This document shows, in pieces, positions 1 to 10,887 of a stretch of DNA of 64,000 nt. Each line of letters starts with the position of its first letter. The first letter of the stretch is position 1. The position numbers and the translations under genes are program-made. Location of the stretch: positions 96,301-160,300 of the forward strand of contig ARYC01000371.1 of assembly GCA_000711775.1 (NCBI GenBank), written 5' to 3'. This DNA is from Oxytricha trifallax. Taxonomy: Eukaryota; Ciliophora; Spirotrichea; Sporadotrichida; Oxytrichidae. The notes beneath the pieces are model-generated. The model searched no databases. It was not told the DNA's origin and worked only from the letters and a program-made list of their open reading frames with translations.

Positions 1-760
1 TAACTGTCTCAACATTTCAGTGATGGTTGTCTTTCCTGTATTGGTTGAACCTTCAATCCACACGCTGTTCATCTTATGACTTCTCCATATCCCTCTGAGG
101 CAAAATCGTCCATTTTTCGAGATATTTCATTGAAACAAACATTTGGAAGTTTTAGCAAGTATTCTTAAAGCGATCTTATATATGGGAAATATCTAGCTGA
201 AGGAGTCCTGCGTCTTTAATCAAACGAGCATGCTATTTTAATTTGTTTTCTATAGCTCCAATCAATATCAGATCATCTAGTAACTTGTTGTGCTCATTGT
301 AGATTTACTCAACACTTCGAAACCACCCACAAAGGAAATCTGTAAGAATCTTACTTAGCAATTAATCTTTTATATCTCTCTCAATATTTCCTGCTGACTC
401 TAGATAAGATAGTTTCGCAGAAGCCTATCAAGACAACGAATTGTACTACTCATACTAGCCATATTTAAATTCAGTTCCGGAATAGAGTCAAAAAGTCGCT
501 TTTCCTTAGATCCTTTCTTTTTCTTTTCTGCAATACCGTGATCTGCAAGCCTCTTAAATAATGTGTATTCTTTAGAAGTAAAGTAATTTTTGTGCAGTCC
601 TATTTTCCTGTATTTTCTGTGTTGACCACCATAAATAGAGTAGATTCCTTCTTATAAGAGTAGATTTGCATGTGAGAAAAGTCAGGTGATGTATTTTTGA
701 GATTAGACTCGACACTTCGCCAATTTGTAAATGAGTCATCCTACACCATGATCTCAAATA
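1..760 (-). CDS. Partial P-loop (SF3 helicase-like) protein, runs off left edge
   Basis: Read on the minus strand with TAA/TAG as Gln, this stretch gives long protein-like segments in more than one frame. At 29-55 lies the strand-loop-helix IEGSTNTGKTTITEML, a Walker A box of the GxxNTGKT type. That form is typical of superfamily-3 helicases, such as those of rolling-circle Rep and small DNA virus proteins. Upstream are a lysine-rich segment (about 480-540) and a helical segment ending in MKYLEKW (about 90-115). The C-terminal part with Walker B and motif C would lie left of the window, so the family call rests on one motif. At least one frame change (around 90-130) suggests decay. Another P-loop ATPase is possible. 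Confidence 0.35.
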
Positions 761-779
761 AAAACTCAGTTATAAAGTT

Positions 780-1565
780 GTTTTTAACAATTTCTAAAAG
801 ATATTATGATTAAAAGGGGAAACATTTAAATGTAATAGGTAAATATGCCATAGCTTTTGACATTCATTTTATCGGCTAATTATACATTTAAATATAATAA
901 TTAAAAGATAATATATAGATTAGACTTACCTTTCACATTTGAAACCAAATTCTAATGGTCTGATCTTATTTATTATTATAGACTTTTAAGTTCATAATTA
1001 AACTAAAGTCTAATGGTCTAATGGTCTAATTTTAAAATTAATTAAATTAATTAATAATAAATAATATTTTAGACTAATAGACCGACAGTTGAAATCAAGG
1101 ATGAAAGTTTAATGTTTTAGAAATCAAATTAGTGTTTGCCACTCATAAATTTCGTATTATTACGTTGAATTATATTCATTTATTTATTTTCATAATTTCC
1201 CAATTCAAATGTATTTTAGTAATAGGCTTGCCACTTTTGTGAGAAGAGTTAAAATTATTATAGCAATAAAATCACCATCTCATTATTAATGTGCTATCCA
1301 AAGAGTATAATGTTGATAGGGTTTGGAAATAATTTCCAAAATATAACAGAAGGTAATTAATAATTTATTGAATTTATTTTAAACTCATTTTCCAAAATTA
1401 AATGTATTACTACAATATTAATTTTAATTTAATTTAAAAAATATCACAGTTATAGTTTTTTTCCTTTATTTAATTAATATGAAATTTAAATTCATGATTG
1501 GTGAGTTAAAATCCGTATATTTATTAACAGTTAGTACGAAAATAGCAAATGTATGGAAAACTTTT
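780..1565. other. AT-rich gap, no gene seen
   Basis: Very AT-rich, with frequent TGA in all frames. The only structure noticed is a short repeated word, CTAATGGTCT and its complement, five or six times between about 950 and 1085. No recognisable protein or RNA gene. Confidence 0.5.
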
Positions 1566-1569
1566 TATA

Positions 1570-4500
1570 ATAGTAGTAGTAGTAAATAACTTTAGGTAAA
1601 TTAATAATTGCATAGAATATAAATCAGAAACAAGAATTGTGAAATCTGAGTTCTTAGTCTAATGCAAGGCCTACCTTGCGGTTCCCCGCTCATTCATCTG
1701 GATCTTTCTACATTACATCACTAAATTATTTAGTCTCAACCTAGCCTTCTTCCAATGCTAGCTCTTCGTGGGTTCCATTCCTCGGCTGGTTGTCAATAGC
1801 TTTCTCACTATACTTAATAGAGGTGTGTTGGTCGTCTCTCTATCTCTGCGTTTCAGTGCCTTCGCTAAATAAGCATCTCTCCACCTCCAAAACCTCTTTA
1901 TATAGTTCTCTAAGCACTCTTTGTCCTAGTTGAATTGCTTTTCCAGTTCGAACAACCATTCATTTCTCTGTACTATCTCTTCCCCCATCTTCTCGGAGGT
2001 TTTAATTTATCAACTCAGTGTCCATTCCATCATTTGCTTATTTCCATAGTAGTGAGCTCTTTTTATCAATGTTTACCTCGGCTTCTTCCTCTCTTACAGA
2101 GTGTCCTGATTTCCCAATCTCCATTTTTTTGAATCCGAATTCTAGATTGAACAAATTACAACTCTCTAGTTTTGGGCCGGGTTTGTTTTCTTGCTTGGGT
2201 TAGTGTTCCCAATCCTGAGCTTACTCTTAAATCCCATCTATTCGTTCAGTGGTAACTTGAATGGTTCAACATCTTTTTCTCAGAGCACCTCTTGATCTCT
2301 GCTACTGTCCCTGTGGTTGTAGAGGACTTTCTGTGCCTTCTCCCATAATCTTCTTTTCTCATTCTTGTTGTTCCATGGGTCTTGATATCTCTGGTTGTAG
2401 GGACTGCTATTCATCTTTCCTCTTTTATATTGACTGACTTTTTTCTCCTCCATCTAGTCTTAGTTCTTGAATCTTTACTTTTGTTTTTAATTAATTATTA
2501 TTTTGATTATATTTCTCAATTTCATCAATTTTATCTCATGAAATATTTTTCTATTCGAATATTCAAACTTGTTGAATTGATTCTGGTTTACTTTCGTCAA
2601 AAGTCTTCTCCTGCTTTTTTACGTAAGCTACCCTAAACATCTTCTTTACCGGCTGATAATACTCGTGGTATTCCAGTTTTCTTATTCTATCATCGAGCCA
2701 GATCATATTAGTTATTATCAAAATTTGTTCTTTTCTTTTCTTTTCATTTGTCTATAAGTCTGTCTTCCTTAATCCTTTTTGAGAATCTTGTTGGGTCACC
2801 AGCAACATTAATAAAGTAGTAGCTTTATAGGTGATTATAATCCACAAAAACTTTGTGAACATTACAGTAGTGGCTCATCCAATAGTTTACTATCGCTCTG
2901 CCCTAACTGATCGCCATCATCGTGTCCATTACATTCTTTGTTAGAAATAGTTTGGTCCTATTTTACATTTACTTCCAGTTTTGCTAATTCTGGGGTTTTA
3001 TAAACTGATCCAGGTCCATTCTTTTATTCTTCATGTTCTTCTGAACCAAATCCTATATTATGTCGCTTATATTTGTATCTTATAATTGCGTATCATTTCT
3101 GAGAATTCTATTTGATATGTCCATTGAAGTCTTGAATGCTTATCACTTTAACTAGAGTTTGATTTTCTTAATCTCTCCGCTTTTAATGTAATGGGTTGCC
3201 ACCAATGGTGTGTATTTGTAAATCATTAATAATTTTATTTTTGCGACCATTCTCTTGTCACATATTATTGAGTTATTAGACATTGTAAGTTTCTGGTAGA
3301 ACTCAGCTCAGTTTTCTGTTTTAATTCCCTCCAAGTGTTTTTTAGTAATTATTGCGTGTTTAAACACAAGTTAAAACCCAGGTATTTGGCTTCTTCCACC
3401 TTTGCAATCCCTTCAATTTGAAATTTTTTGTCGAATTTCTTTGCTTTGCTCAGGAATACCGTTTTCTTTTAATTGAGTTTCAAGTTGTGAGTTTTCTCGA
3501 TTACCTTAAAATACACAAGTACTCTTTTAAACTATTCAAGGTCACTAATATTTATCAATAAGTCATCAGCAAATGCTATTAGTTTTCCTTGTTTGATTAA
3601 TGACATTAGCTCTGGTTAAGGGTACAATGCATCTTGAAGATAAATGTTGAACAGCATTGGTGAAAGTTTGCTGACTTACGCTACTCCATTCTAAATGATG
3701 ATTTCTTTTTCCTCGAACTTAATCTAGTTATTATTGTATAGTTCCTATATTAATTTGACTGCGGTCATGTCTTCCCCATTTTTTGCTCTCTTTTCAGGAT
3801 ATCTATCATTTTTTCTTTCCATACCAAGTCATAAGCTTTGTGTAAGTCAACTTGCAGATAAGCTCCTCTTTTCTTGCTTTTTCTTCTTGATTGTTTTATG
3901 TGTTCTAATATTCTTTTTAGGTTGATGTGGGTACTCTTGTTTTCCTTGAACCCTATTCTGATAGTTCCCTGTTAAGAGAATTTCACTTTTGTTTTCCTAA
4001 ACTTTATTTATGATCACTTTCTCCAATATTTTACTCAGGTGCAAGTTCACTACAATTGGTCTAGTGTTTGATATATCAGGGTAAAAGTCTCCTTGTTATT
4101 TACTCAGCAGAATCAGTCTCCCTTTATTTATTTAATCAGGAATCAATCCTGTGTTTAGCAACTCTGATATTCTTAAGCATAATGTTTTTATAATTCTTTC
4201 TTATTTACTCAGAATATTTCCATCAAATCCGTCAGGTCCGATAGCTTTGTTAAAGTTACATTCTTTGATACTCCTTTCCACATCTTCTTTTTAGCAAAAA
4301 TCCTCATCTTCTTCATTCGTCATGATTGCATCGAATTTGATTATTTTTTCCTACCCATTTGATCTATTATCTTTGAATAATTTAGAGTATAACTTCATGA
4401 ATTTCTTTTGTAGTTGCCTCAACCAATTCCGTCCTTTCATCTTTTATTGTTAATCCTTTGATTGGTTGGGATAATTTTTGGCTCTTTGTCAGTCTCTTTA

Positions 4501-5800
4501 CAAGATAGAAGAATCCTTTTAGGTCATTTCTATTTAGGCAGTGTTCCATGTCCCTAATAGCATTTTTCCATTGCAATTTAGTATCTTGAAATACATTTTC
4601 AATCTTTCCTATCTTGTTTCTGATTGCCCATTCGGGGGGTTGTTAGTACCATTTCTTGCCTCTATAATGTCTTGTCAGTCTTACTTCTAAACAATTCTTA
4701 ATTGGTTTATCTAAATCAGTTGGTGCTAGTTCCCTTCCTTCATCCACAAATATTTTCCAGCATTCCTTCCTGATGTCTGAAATTCTTATCGTCTTCTCTT
4801 TGTCTGATAGTTTTAGGTCGTTTTCATAGAATTTTAACTTTAGTTTAACTTAAACTAGTTTGCGGTCTATTGATTTTAGTTAGTTTCCCAGCTAATTATT
4901 TCAACATTCGTGTAAACTTTATCCAATTAGTTCCCCTTAGTAAGAGTTTCTACTCCTATGGGAATGGATTCAATAAGCCCTTCTTTTTAAAGCCTTTTAC
5001 CAATTTCTTTTATGTGGAAGTTAAAGTCTCCCATGACTATTTTTCTTTGTTTTTGAGACTTTTGTTTAAACGATTTGATCATGTATAATAATCTGTTCTA
5101 GAGTTCTTTGACTTCGTCATTACAGTGGTGGGGGATATACACTGTGAAAATATTCACTGGGAATCCTCCCACATTTAGAATAGTCCAAGCGATATACTAC
5201 CTCAGTGTCTTAATGGTTTTCATTGGGTATTTTCCATTATTTAGTACTAGCACTCCTCCGTTTCTTGCTAATTACGTTTGTGCTATATTGTTGTTATTCA
5301 TGCCAATTAATCTTTATAGACTTGTTTCAACAAGTCTTATAAAATCTGGGTGTTTTTCCTAGATGTCTCTCACCATCTAGTCTTGTTTAAGTTTTGAGCT
5401 GATTCCTCTGATATTTTGCAAACAAATGTTCAGTTCAATGTACTACGCTGGTATCTATCATTTTTTGCTGATTATTTGATCCCTTATTTTTCTTCATTAG
5501 CTCTCTGCGAATCTTTCTGTTCTTTTAACCCATCCTTCAACTTCTCTTACAGGTTGTTAAAAATGAAGTTTCCGGCCATTTTTCAATGTGATATTGAACC
5601 TGTCTAAATTTTTGTAACTTTGTTATTTGGTTTAGACTATTTGGTTGTTGTTTGGCTAAACATTTGAACCTTTGTTTGAATGTTTAAAGTAGTCTTTTAC
5701 TGATTTCTACTATTAGGGTTTGTTTTCTTCTTTTTTCTCCATAAATACTGGTAGTTTCCTTCGCTTTTACTCAGCTAGCTGTGTTGCCTCCATCTAATCC
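1570..5800 (-). mobile_element. Non-LTR retrotransposon (LINE), minus strand
   Basis: A roughly 4.2-kb element. Its 5' end lies near 5,800 and its 3' end near 1,570-1,595, where a short (TAG)n run on the plus strand could be a simple-repeat tail. It carries one long reading frame with an N-terminal low-complexity region, an APE-type endonuclease and a reverse transcriptase. No LTRs or terminal inverted repeats were seen. LINEs are known in hypotrich germline genomes and are eliminated from the macronucleus. The element is nearly complete but contains some frame breaks, so its activity is uncertain. Confidence 0.85.
1650..5742 (-). CDS. LINE polyprotein: AP endonuclease + reverse transcriptase
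   Basis: The suggested start is the ATG at 5742 (MEKKEENKP, a glutamine-rich leader). The endonuclease begins near 5,430 with LQNIRGISSKL, the catalytic Asn motif of APE nucleases, and continues through VNIFTVYIP (about 5,140) to IVMGDFNFH (about 5,030), which holds the catalytic Asp-Asn pair. The reverse transcriptase holds FNKAIGPDGFDG (about 4,230), SPMLFNIYLQD (about 3,640) and the catalytic IAFADDLL (about 3,565-3,590). The thumb and a charged C-terminal region extend towards 1,650. Many TAA/TAG codons occur in frame and fit as Gln. Small indels (for example around 3,700-3,950) suggest it is no longer fully intact. It acts by nicking target DNA and priming reverse transcription there. 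Confidence 0.85.
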
Positions 5801-5957
5801 CGCTTTTTCCCTTTTGTTTTTAATTAATTAAAACTTTTTATATTTATTAATAATAAATTTTAAAAAAAACTTGTAATCAAAGACATAATTTAATATTTAT
5901 GATTATCAATTACTTAAATATAATATAATCAACAATATATATAAAAGAATTTATAAA

Positions 5958-6130
5958 AGTGAGCTCCTAATAATTTTTGTGACTCTTGACGTCACTTGTG
6001 AGCTAATAACGTCATCTGTGTGCTGTGGACATATCCTGTGTGCTTAGAAAAAATTCTGTGAGCTTAGAAAAATTTCTGTGAGCTATTGAAAGACAGTGAG
6101 CTACAGACGTCACCTGTGAGCTCAGGATGT
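5958..6130. repeat. Degenerate tandem repeat with CTGTGAGCT core
   Basis: The word (C/T)TGTGAGCT or TGTGTGCT recurs eight or nine times at about 15-25-bp spacing, often followed by TAGAAAAA or a GACGTCA-like box. It lies just upstream of the 5' end of the LINE. Function unknown; it could be a minisatellite or a repeated regulatory motif. Confidence 0.6.
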
Positions 6131-6357
6131 CAAAACCCTTTGTATAATATGAAAGAATGGTCTCGGGGAATTACAGGCATCTCAAGTATTGTAGTCATCA
6201 GAGGAATAAGCCAGATAAATAGAAAAATTGCCTTTTGGTAGCTAATGATTTTAAGAATTTTGGCAATAGCTTGATGAAGATCCTGTCTGATATAGTTCAT
6301 AAGAAAATATAAAAACAATCCAATACTTGGTTTTAATAATACAATATTAAAGCTCAA
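6130..6357 (-). CDS. Small hydrophobic ORF, unrecognised
   Basis: A 75-codon frame with two or three hydrophobic stretches (one near the start, one around LFIWLIPLMTTIL). It has no family signature and no visible partner. AT-rich DNA gives hydrophobic frames by chance, so this could be spurious. It is listed only because it abuts the repeat block and is open in both the standard and the ciliate code. Confidence 0.12.
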   Translation of the reverse strand: MSFNIVLLKPSIGLFLYFLMNYIRQDLHQAIAKILKIISYQKAIFLFIWLIPLMTTILEMPVIPRDHSFILYKGF

Positions 6358-6359
6358 TT

Positions 6360-7079
6360 ACTTATATTACTTGTACCTGCCATAAATCAAAACTTTGATA
6401 ACTTTTTTTAATAAGTGCAGCCTAATTCACCATAATAATTAGTAACAATTAACGAAGCATCCATTATGAAATTATAACGTAAAATTTGTGCAAAACTTCT
6501 TTTCATTTAAAATCATTGCTCTTCCTTTATAAAAACTGGAGATACCGATTCAAATAAAATTTAAGCTAGCTCTCGTGCTAATTTTTTATGAATCCTTAAA
6601 TGATTGAAATCAAACTATCCTTATATATTAGAAATTTTGTCTGACCACTAGAACTTTAGACCAATTTGTGTATACTTTGTTCTTGCTAAATGACGATTTA
6701 AAATAATATTAGAAATCACTATTTTTGCATTATTTATTGCGAATGAAGAGCTTTATGTCTTATTAGAGGCAAATCAAATGAATTTCTGTCAAGGCTATAG
6801 CATATATTACTTAGAAAAAGATAATGAGTATTAATATTCTTTATTTAAATTGTAAAAAGTAACAAGTTTTAAAGTAACAAAGTTAATTTTTTTGAGGGAA
6901 AAAACTGTTAAAACTTTATCACTACTTTAAAATAAAGCATTGTGATAAGTTTAATTGACTACTATTAACTTGACATCTAAACTGTCATTTAAAGATTAAA
7001 AGCATAATTAAAAAACTATCTCTCTTTTAAGAATAAAATATCTAAATAAATTATGAAATACTTAAAAACGATAATTATT
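6360..7079. other. AT-rich gap, no gene seen
   Basis: No sustained reading frame on either strand under the ciliate code, and no repeat recognised. Confidence 0.4.
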
Positions 7080-8745
7080 ATGTAAAAACCTATGCCTATC
7101 AACGAACATCAAACATATTACCCGATATTGTTGATAATAAAAATGTATAACCAGTAAATTATATTATAAGCAAATTATCTAACACAGAAGCTTCAAAGAA
7201 ATTACTATTTATTTTCATGGATTGATGTTGAGAAATTTATATCCGGTGTTCAGACTAATTCAAAAATAAGTAAGTTAATTTATAAAATGAAATCCCTCCC
7301 TCTCAAGGATGAGAATGAAGATTACCTAATAGAGAAGCTATCTCTCAATATAGCAAATATTATTTGTATCCACAGCTATGTTACTAAAAATTACAAGAAC
7401 TCGTTTTTTAAATACAAAATAAATCAAAAATAATTAGCGACTCTATTCAATAATATAATAGTTAAGCCAATAGACAATAAGACTTTGCCTTTTATGACGG
7501 ATGATGATCTTGACACCAACAATAAAAGCTATCCATCAATAATTTTCAATCAATTTTATTAATAAAAATATTTCAAAAGAATCGCTGCTTTATCTTAAAT
7601 TGATGAAGTGGATTAAAGGGAACAGGAAAATGTCCAAAATATAAGCAATGATGACCCTATTAACATATATAAACTGCGAAATCACTTGAATTCTTAAAAA
7701 TAACAAAAACTTAATGACATGCTAAATATTAATGAGGAGGAGATAACTTTTAAAATAGCTCTGAACTACATGAATGATAAAAACTAAAGATTTATTAACG
7801 AATTAAAATCAGACCACTTCATTCTAAAATTTAATAATTGCCCTTAATTACTTCACGGAGATATATATGACCCATACTCTAAAGTTTCAGATGCAAGAAT
7901 ATAATCAAAAATAATAAAGAGTAATTTAAATTTCCAATTATCTTAAATGAATTGAGACTCAAGCCAGAATACTATGTTAACATGTAAATAACCCTTTCAT
8001 TTAATTCTACCTGCAAGATTACTAAAGAATACAAAAATATCAAGCTACCAAAAGAAGACATAACTTTTGAATAATCATCAATCCTAAATAAATTCTCAAA
8101 GAAAAATAATTAAATTAATTAAGAATAAATATAATGCGATAATAAAATGCAATTTCCTTAATTAACAGCCATTCAACAAAATCCTTTAAATATTATTGAG
8201 AATTTAACAAACAAAAGGTCAATACCTATTGTTGCAAATGTCACACATTATTAAATCTGGAAAGATATATTGAAAGCATAGATTCGATTTAAGGATAAAT
8301 TATCTGAGGTTTGTCATTATTAATTCATCATTGAATAACCTTTATACATATAGTTTATTAAAAGATAAGAAAATATTTAAGATACCGTTTAATCTACTGG
8401 AAAAGGATGGATTTTTTAAGAAATGGGTTATAAATGCTAAATTATAAATAACCCTAAACATGATGAGCAAGCTTGGAAATACGAAAATTTTTATTCCTAT
8501 TTAATAATTAATGATTAGATTAGTTGATGAATTTATATGGACAAAAACAATAAATAGAGGGCAAGTCAGATCAAGGAATGGACATGCTGCTAGGCATGCA
8601 TTTGAAAAGAATTTCATCTTTGGCATTGGCAATTATTAAAATAGAAAAGATGGATAGAAAGTGCCAAACGTAGTTGCTGCACCAATAAGGAATACATCAC
8701 AAAAAAGCCTGATGAGCAATCATAATATATTATAAGTGATATAAA
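7080..8745 (+). pseudogene. Long unknown protein gene with frameshifts
   Basis: With TAA/TAG as Gln this is one of the longest coding stretches of the window. Segment 1 (about 7,100-7,215) reads PDIVDNKNVQPVNYIISKL. Segment 2 (about 7,215-7,955) is open for some 245 codons, with IDVEKFISGVQ near its start. Segment 3 (about 7,935-8,530) is open for about 190 codons and contains NELRLKPEYYVN and GKGWIFQEMGYKC. Segment 4 (about 8,550-8,745) contains RGQVRSRNGHAARHAFEKN. Adjacent segments are offset by single-base shifts, so this looks like one protein of about 550 residues broken by indels. No known family was recognised. It ends against the left arm of the inverted-repeat element, which may have inserted at its 3' end or belong with it. 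Confidence 0.5.
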
Positions 8746-9292
8746 AATAAATAAATGGATATATTTAAAATAAAAACTTATAAATGGAATGCTTTTTGGA
8801 TTCCTCTTGCAAATATAGAACTTATAAATATTTAAGATTAGACTTTAGAGAGCCATTTTGCTTACTTAGAGCGTCATAACTGCAATGACGGTTAGAAAAT
8901 TTATCTCAGTGATGAGATTTTATTTAAAGAGAAGTTTTATTAGCAAATGTGCGAGATAAGAATTGTAAGTTAGACGGCAATCATTCGACAAATTTATTGT
9001 GCCTCCTATAAATTGCTAAGGAGCTCTTTAGCCATTCACATGTCCCTTAAGCAGACACTAACTACTCTCTACCACTTTACAAAGCATCTAAATTCTTTGT
9101 AATGTAAAAATAGTTTTATCACCTAAGTTTCTTTAAATTGACCTACCATAGCAAAAGATAAATTCGGACGGGATTTTATCACTAATGAATGGTGATTTTT
9201 TCCCCAAAACTTAAAGTGCTAGTTACTGCTAAAGATAATTCTTCATAGCGATAAATCAAACACCTTCATTCAGTATAATATACAATATCTTT
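8738..9292 (+). repeat. Left arm of long inverted repeat
   Basis: Matches the complement of 10,330-10,882. Shared landmarks include GGCAATCATTCGACAAATTT (about 8,982 in this arm, read complementary at about 10,615) and a CGGACGGGATTTTATCACTA box (about 9,165; complement at about 10,425). Confidence 0.75.
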
Positions 9293-10329
9293 TCTTCCAT
9301 TTTAAATTGTACTTTTATTTCTATTTACACTTTAATCAGCTTTCTTTAAAAGTTAGGGATTAATAAGTTCTTAATAAGTTTTCAAGTATCTTGTAAAATT
9401 ATTTTTTATCTGTCAAAATATTTCTCATGCAGTAGTTTTTTATGAAAATTACAATATCTTTTTCTTCTTAGCCTACTCCAATCCATATTTGACTCAACTT
9501 CTTTGAAGTATTTATATTTTGCTAAACTATTCCCCGAATGCATGATTTCAATCATATAAATTATCCAAAAGTGTCCTGTCCCTCTAATAGTGTTAATGTA
9601 ATTTAAACTTATTTTTTAATTTTTAAACTATGACCTATGAATATCGTGTTATATTCTAAATAAAAACACATCTCTATTTTATCATTGGAGTCCTCATTTT
9701 CTTATTAGTCTATCAGTATATTAATTTACTCATTAAAAACTGAGACATATTAAATAACTGATCTAGAATTTTGATTCATGAGCCACATCATCTATATTAT
9801 ATTTAAATTCAATAAAAGTTTTCAGAATAGTGTGTTGACCAGATATTTCATTTAAATAATAATTAATGTAAAAATATTAAGCAAAAAATACTTAGATTAT
9901 TGTTAATTTATTTATATATAATCTTATTTTAACTAAATTAAAGGAAATATTAGTCTTGTTAATGTAATAAATTTGCAAAATAAAGATTTGCTCTCTAAAT
10001 GAAACACTTAAAATATATGAAAAATATTATCATTATAATCGTTGCTTGTTATAAGAAGCAATGTATTGTATTATAAGCCACTTACCTTCTACTTACAAAA
10101 TTAAATATAAGTAGAACTGATTCTAAGGAATAACGTAGGGCATTTTTACTTATAAATAATGTAAAATTATAACGAAATTTTCGATAAAATTTGCATTGCA
10201 GTTATAGTAATAAATCATTGCCAACCAGATTGTTAGTTTTTTTACAATACTTTTACTGTAAATTTTAACTTACTTTCAATAGTAAAGGATATTAGATAGA
10301 TGATTCATTTTTTAGTGTTTACTTATATT

Positions 10330-10882
10330 ATACTGAAAGAAGATGTTTGCGTTATCGCAATGAAGAATTATCTTTATCATAACTAGCACTTTAAGTTTTG
10401 GAGTAAAAATCACCATTTATTAGTGATAAAATCCCGTCCGAATTTATCTATTGTTATGGTAGGTCAATTTAAAGAAACTTAAGTGATAAAACTCTTTTTA
10501 CATTACAAAGAATTTATATGCTTTGTAAAGAGCTAGAGAGGAGATAGTGTCTGCTTAAAGGACATGTGAATGGCTAAAGAGTTCCTTGGCAATTTATAGG
10601 AGGCACAATAAATTTGTCGAATGATTGCTGTCTATCTTTATAATTCATTTATCGCACATTAGCTAATAACCTTCACTTTAAATAAAATTTCATCACTGAA
10701 ATAAAATTTCTAACCGTCATCGCTGTTATGAAGAGCTAAGTAATTTTTAAGCAACATGGCTCTCTAAATTTCAAGCTTATATATTAAGAAGTTCTATATT
10801 TGCTAGAGAATCCTTAAAGCATTCCTATTATAAGTTTTTTCTTTTAAATATATTCGTTTATTAATTATATTTCACTTATAAT
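10330..10882 (-). repeat. Right arm of long inverted repeat
   Basis: Inverted partner of 8,738-9,292. It ends immediately before the (ATT)n-type tail of retroposon copy 1 at 10,888, so one of the two elements inserted next to, or into, the other. Confidence 0.75.
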
Positions 10883-10887
10883 AAATA

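Larger units (their letters stand above)
8738..10882. mobile_element. Element with ~555-bp terminal inverted repeats
   Basis: The left arm (about 8,738-9,292) and the right arm (about 10,330-10,882) are inverted copies of each other at roughly 80-85% identity by eye. The outer ends share TATTATAAGTGA and the inner ends share a CAGTATAATATA-like box. The core of about 1.04 kb is AT-rich with no convincing gene. Arms this long are seen in foldback elements and in Maverick/Polinton-type elements; nothing here decides between them. A target-site duplication could not be defined. Confidence 0.7.

Noticed and set aside
1935-2636. Plus-strand ORFs opposite the LINE
   Set aside because: They are shadows. 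The minus strand carries endonuclease and reverse transcriptase motifs, and the plus frames have no family features.
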